This document shows, in pieces, positions 24,018 to 26,488 of a stretch of DNA of 26,488 nt (position 1 is its first letter; each line of letters begins with the position of its first letter). The notes beneath the pieces were generated by a model that was not told the origin of the DNA, did no database searches, and worked only from the letters and a program-made list of their open reading frames with translations. A program made the translations under genes and the position numbers. Source of the stretch: UBA4417 sp031550085 (GTDB lineage: Bacteria; Bacteroidota; Bacteroidia; Bacteroidales; UBA4417); the NCBI GenBank assembly GCA_031550085.1, contig JAVBOY010000037.1:1-26488 (forward strand). The letters are read 5' to 3'.

Positions 24018-24692
24018 CTAATTTTCTCTTTCAGGATCAAGGACGGATAATGCTTCAAGGATTTGATTCGAACAAGTCCGGAAAGAGCTTTCAAGATCAA
24101 TTCCAAGCATCAAAAAGACACGCATCCGTTTCGCCTCAGGCGTACGAATATCATAATCACCTTTTCTTCCATCTGCCAACAATAAATTATATAACTCGTC
24201 GCCTTTTCGCTGCATGTGGTCGTCGTTGTCCTGTTTTATTTCCTCCAACTGGTCGTAGGTATCCCAGATAATCGTCAACAATGCCTTATCTTTCAGCAAC
24301 CGCATCGCTCCCGACATTTTAAACGTTTCGAAGGCCGTTTTTTTGTATTGGAAAACATGAACGTTTTGTATGATCTTTTTTCGATATTTATCGACATTGT
24401 ACTTCTCAATACTATCCAATTGCATTTCTTCCGGCTTGTGAGTGCGTAAGTAGTCCCTTAATTCATTCGCTTGTTGGTAGTATGCAATTTCCTTATCCAC
24501 TATTTTGAGATTCCCTTCCAGCTCTATTTTTACAGCATTTAGATAACGTTGCATGTCTTTTTGTTCGTTCCGGCTGCTAATCCGATCATTTGCCGCAAAC
24601 GTAATGGCCACGCCAATAACGACCACCGAAACTTCACGGAGGTATTTCCCGATTCCCTTAAAGGCTGTTTTTACGTTCTTGAAAAATGACAT
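24018..24692 (-). CDS. DUF6090-like single-span membrane protein
   Basis: The 224-residue product (start ATG 24692) has one membrane span near the N-terminus, YLREVSVVVIGVAITFAAND, then a charged helical region (SSRNEQKDMQRYLNAVKIEL, EGNLKIVDKEIAYYQQANEL). This is the arrangement of Bacteroidota proteins annotated DUF6090: a short cytoplasmic N-terminus, a span with V-x-G-x-x-I-x-F, then R/N-rich residues and a long helical domain. Function unknown. The longer frame from ATG 24785 would overlap kamA by 62 bases and add a basic, low-quality leader, so the shorter start is preferred. It begins 31 bases after kamA and is followed after 113 bases by the S41 gene. Confidence 0.72.
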   Translation of the reverse strand: MSFFKNVKTAFKGIGKYLREVSVVVIGVAITFAANDRISSRNEQKDMQRYLNAVKIELEGNLKIVDKEIAYYQQANELRDYLRTHKPEEMQLDSIEKYNVDKYRKKIIQNVHVFQYKKTAFETFKMSGAMRLLKDKALLTIIWDTYDQLEEIKQDNDDHMQRKGDELYNLLLADGRKGDYDIRTPEAKRMRVFLMLGIDLESSFRTCSNQILEALSVLDPEREN

Positions 24693-24723
24693 CTGCTTCT
24701 TGCGAGTATGGCTTTTGCCCTTA

Positions 24724-25971
24724 CTATTTCTTAATCCTGCTTTTCCGCGATAAATGGTCGGGCTCCAACGAAAGGCGTTCGCCACGCAACAAAGAAGCTA
24801 CCCCTTCGGTATGTTCTTGGGTGTTTTGACAATCTTCGCAAGTGCATTCTTCTTTGTAATCTTCAGGCTGCGAATAGGTGGTAACTACTCCTTCAAAATT
24901 GCGCAACACCACTTTGGTTGGGCTTTGTGAAATTAAATAAGTCGGCATGACCGGCGTTTTGCCGCCACCACCGGGAGCATCCACCACAAACGTAGGAACA
25001 GCGTAGCCCGAAGTATGTCCGCGCAAATGTTCGATAATTTCAATGCCTTTGGAAACCGGCGTGCGGAAATGTTCCAGACCCATCGACAAATCGCATTGAT
25101 AGATGTAGTAAGGGCGCACACGGATTTTTACCAAATTACGAACCAGATTTTTCATGACATGCACGCAATCGTTTACGCCACGGAGCAACACGGTTTGGTT
25201 TCCCAATGGAATACCTGCATTTGCCAGTTTGGCGCAAGCTTCTGCGGCTTCAGGCGTAATTTCGTTGGTATGGTTGAAATGGGTGTTTAACCAGATGGGA
25301 TGATATTTTTTGAGCATATTCACCAGGTCGTCGGTAATACGCTGCGGACAAACGACCGGAGTACGGGTTCCGATGCGGATGATTTCGACATGCGGGATTT
25401 CACGCAGGCGTTGAATGATGGATTCCAGCATTTTGTCGCTGACCATCAAGGCGTCGCCGCCCGAAAGCAATACATCGCGAACCTGCGGTGTGCGGGCAAT
25501 GTAATCGATGGCTTTTTGAATGCGTTCGGAAGGCGATTCGCAATCGTGCTGGCCGGCAAAACGGCGGCGTGTGCAATGCCTGCAATACATGGAACACATA
25601 TCGGTAATCAGGAACAGCACGCGATCAGGATAGCGGTGCGTAAGCCCGGCTACCGGCGAGTCTTCGTCTTCGTGAAGCGGATCGAGCAAATCGGCGGCTG
25701 CTTGATGGGTTTCTGCGGCCGTTGGAATGGCTTGTTTGCGAACCGGACAATGCGGATTGTTGGTGTCAATTAAACTCAAATAGTATGGTGTAATTGCCAT
25801 ACGTAAGGTTTTTAACGATTCGCGCACGCCGGCCTCCTCCTCGGATGTGAGGTTGATGTATTGTTTCAGCTGTTCGGGTGTTTCGATGCGGTGTTTTACT
25901 TGCCATTTCCAATCGTTCCATTCTTGTTCTGAAACATTGGGAAACATTGTTTTTCGATTTGTCGCAACCAT
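24724..25971 (-). CDS. kamA: L-lysine 2,3-aminomutase
   Basis: The 415-residue radical-SAM/PLP enzyme turns L-lysine into L-beta-lysine. It has the cluster motif C126-x3-C130-x2-C133 in DMCSMYCRHC, PLP Lys338 in GGGGKTPVMP, and zinc ligands Cys269, Cys376, Cys378 and Cys381. Asp294 and Asp331 match the two aspartates that bind the substrate side-chain amino group in the clostridial enzyme, which argues for lysine rather than glutamate as substrate. The family length (about 416) fits the ATG at 25971 (MVATNRKTMF). The longer frame from 26181 reads through the leader. The C-terminal zinc/tetramer region separates it from short EpmB proteins. It heads the lysine array. Confidence 0.96.
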   Translation of the reverse strand: MVATNRKTMFPNVSEQEWNDWKWQVKHRIETPEQLKQYINLTSEEEAGVRESLKTLRMAITPYYLSLIDTNNPHCPVRKQAIPTAAETHQAAADLLDPLHEDEDSPVAGLTHRYPDRVLFLITDMCSMYCRHCTRRRFAGQHDCESPSERIQKAIDYIARTPQVRDVLLSGGDALMVSDKMLESIIQRLREIPHVEIIRIGTRTPVVCPQRITDDLVNMLKKYHPIWLNTHFNHTNEITPEAAEACAKLANAGIPLGNQTVLLRGVNDCVHVMKNLVRNLVKIRVRPYYIYQCDLSMGLEHFRTPVSKGIEIIEHLRGHTSGYAVPTFVVDAPGGGGKTPVMPTYLISQSPTKVVLRNFEGVVTTYSQPEDYKEECTCEDCQNTQEHTEGVASLLRGERLSLEPDHLSRKSRIKK

Positions 25972-26298
25972 AACGATATAAAGTAATTCGAGTTTTTGTA
26001 TGGACAAAGTTATTTCTTTTTTTTGGAATAGCGGAATGCGGAGGTTGTTTAAAAATATAAAAATGACAAAGGGGGACAAGCCCTTTGAGACTTTTTTGCC
26101 CGCTTGGGTGACGATGCCGCTCAAAGCTACATAGAGACGGAATATCTGTAGAAAAAAGTAGAACAAGTACCAACAAGGCACGTAGAGAGGACATTTTTAC
26201 AAAGATAATGTGCGAATAAAAACGGCGAACGATTCCTTTTTTTTGGCGGAAGGGCAGCCTTCAAATGACTGTTGAATCGGGCTTTTTAAGAAGGGAAG
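25972..26298 (-). promoter_or_regulatory. kamA upstream region with two candidate promoters
   Basis: On the minus strand, TAACTTTG (26012-26005) and TATCTTTG (26207-26200) both fit the TAnnTTTG -7 box. The first would give a leader of roughly 30 bases and the second one of about 220. -33 elements are weak for both. A small hairpin, CAAAGGG-GGACAAG-CCCTTTG (26067-26087), lies between them and would be in the longer leader. I see no recognisable cobalamin or lysine riboswitch. Confidence 0.4.
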
Positions 26299-26338
26299 AA
26301 AAGGGGCTGATCTTTTTGGAAAAAGATCAGCCCCTTTT
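26299..26338. terminator. Strong hairpin upstream of kamA
   Basis: A perfect 19-bp inverted repeat, AAAAGGGGCTGATCTTTTT (26299-26317) with AAAAAGATCAGCCCCTTTT (26320-26338), with only GG between the arms. It is probably part of a tandem terminator for the minus-strand gene that ends at 26404. Confidence 0.7.
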
Positions 26339-26347
26339 GGACAAAAG

Positions 26348-26382
26348 AAGAAGGTGTCCCAAAAGGATGCCTTCTTTTTTTT
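26348..26382. terminator. Second terminator-like hairpin upstream of kamA
   Basis: AAGAAGGTGTCC (26348-26359) pairs with GGATGCCTTCTT (26365-26376), 12 pairs including two G-U pairs, followed on the + strand by a T run to 26382. It begins 22 bases after the putative stop at 26404 on the minus strand. Confidence 0.65.
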
Positions 26383-26403
26383 CAGGCATCTGTTTGTAGA
26401 AGG

Positions 26404-26488
26404 CTATTTTTTTCCCATCATCAAATATCTATTATTTCTGCTTCTGTAGATAAAAATCGATACCATTTGAACAAAGGACAAAGAAAAT
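26404..26488 (-). CDS. 3' end of an unidentified gene
   Basis: Read on the minus strand from the window edge, one frame is open for 27 codons and ends in TAG (26406-26404), giving FSLSFVQMVSIFIYRSRNNR followed by YLMMGKK. Two strong hairpins follow directly, as expected after a gene end. The short peptide, with a hydrophobic run and a basic end, would suit the last cytoplasmic segment of a membrane protein. It is too short for a family call, and a chance frame cannot be excluded. Confidence 0.35.
   Translation of the reverse strand, partial: FSLSFVQMVSIFIYRSRNNRYLMMGKK

Noticed and set aside
24724..25971. EpmB or glutamate 2,3-aminomutase as alternatives for kamA
   Set aside because: The length and C-terminal zinc cysteines exclude EpmB, and Asp294/Asp331 match the lysine-type substrate site.
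25972..26298. Cobalamin or lysine riboswitch upstream of the B12-dependent pathway genes
   Set aside because: I could not recognise a B12-box or L-box core, only a small hairpin. A covariance search was not possible.

Overview
The window looks like a chromosomal segment of a Bacteroidota bacterium, most likely an amino-acid-fermenting member of the Bacteroidales. The evidence is a set of Bacteroidota-type families (DUF6090-like protein, small Spy/CpxP-like secreted proteins, multi-copy ATPase_2-type ATPase, CPA2 antiporter with C-terminal RCK_C domains), -7 boxes of the form TAnnTTTG, and a lysine-fermentation gene set of the kind known from Porphyromonas and Fusobacterium. No rRNA, tRNA or CRISPR array was seen.

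Layout. (1) 1-2700: the 3' end of an IS200/IS605-type transposase with its hairpin end, then small + strand genes: a MmcQ/YjbR protein, a frameshifted pyridoxamine-oxidase-like gene, a helical hypothetical protein and a GNAT acetyltransferase. (2) 2748-7034: a DUF389 membrane protein, a small secreted Spy-like protein (-), a MaoC-type hydratase plus SDR dehydrogenase operon (+), an outer-membrane barrel (-) and an AhpD-like protein (-). (3) 7035-7628: a gene-free mosaic of short degenerate repeats. (4) 7629-11776: kdsD (-) and recQ (+) diverging from about 400 bp of regulatory DNA, then a second Spy-like gene. (5) 11936-14173: a CPA2 antiporter (-). (6) 14341-25971: a ten-gene minus-strand array reading kamA, DUF6090-like, S41 peptidase, kamB, kamC, kamD, kamE, CoA-transferase subunit B, AAA ATPase, thiolase, ended by a strong terminator. 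(7) 26182-26488: two strong hairpins and the probable 3' end of another minus-strand gene.

How the genes work together. KamA converts L-lysine to L-beta-lysine. KamDE, a B12/PLP enzyme, moves the terminal amino group, and KamB/KamC are the proposed reactivase that replaces damaged cofactor. Later steps (kdd, kce, kal) are absent here, but the CoA-transferase subunit and the thiolase fit the end of the pathway (acetoacetyl-CoA to acetate and butyrate). The MaoC/SDR pair at 4743-5899 could link acetoacetyl-CoA to crotonyl-CoA with NADH. The most unusual points are the passenger genes inside the kam array (S41 plus DUF6090, and an ATPase with paired 14-bp repeats around its promoter), the CoA-transferase subunit without its partner, and an interspersed repeat-like sequence between kamD and kamE. 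I did not find a clearly new defence or mobile system.
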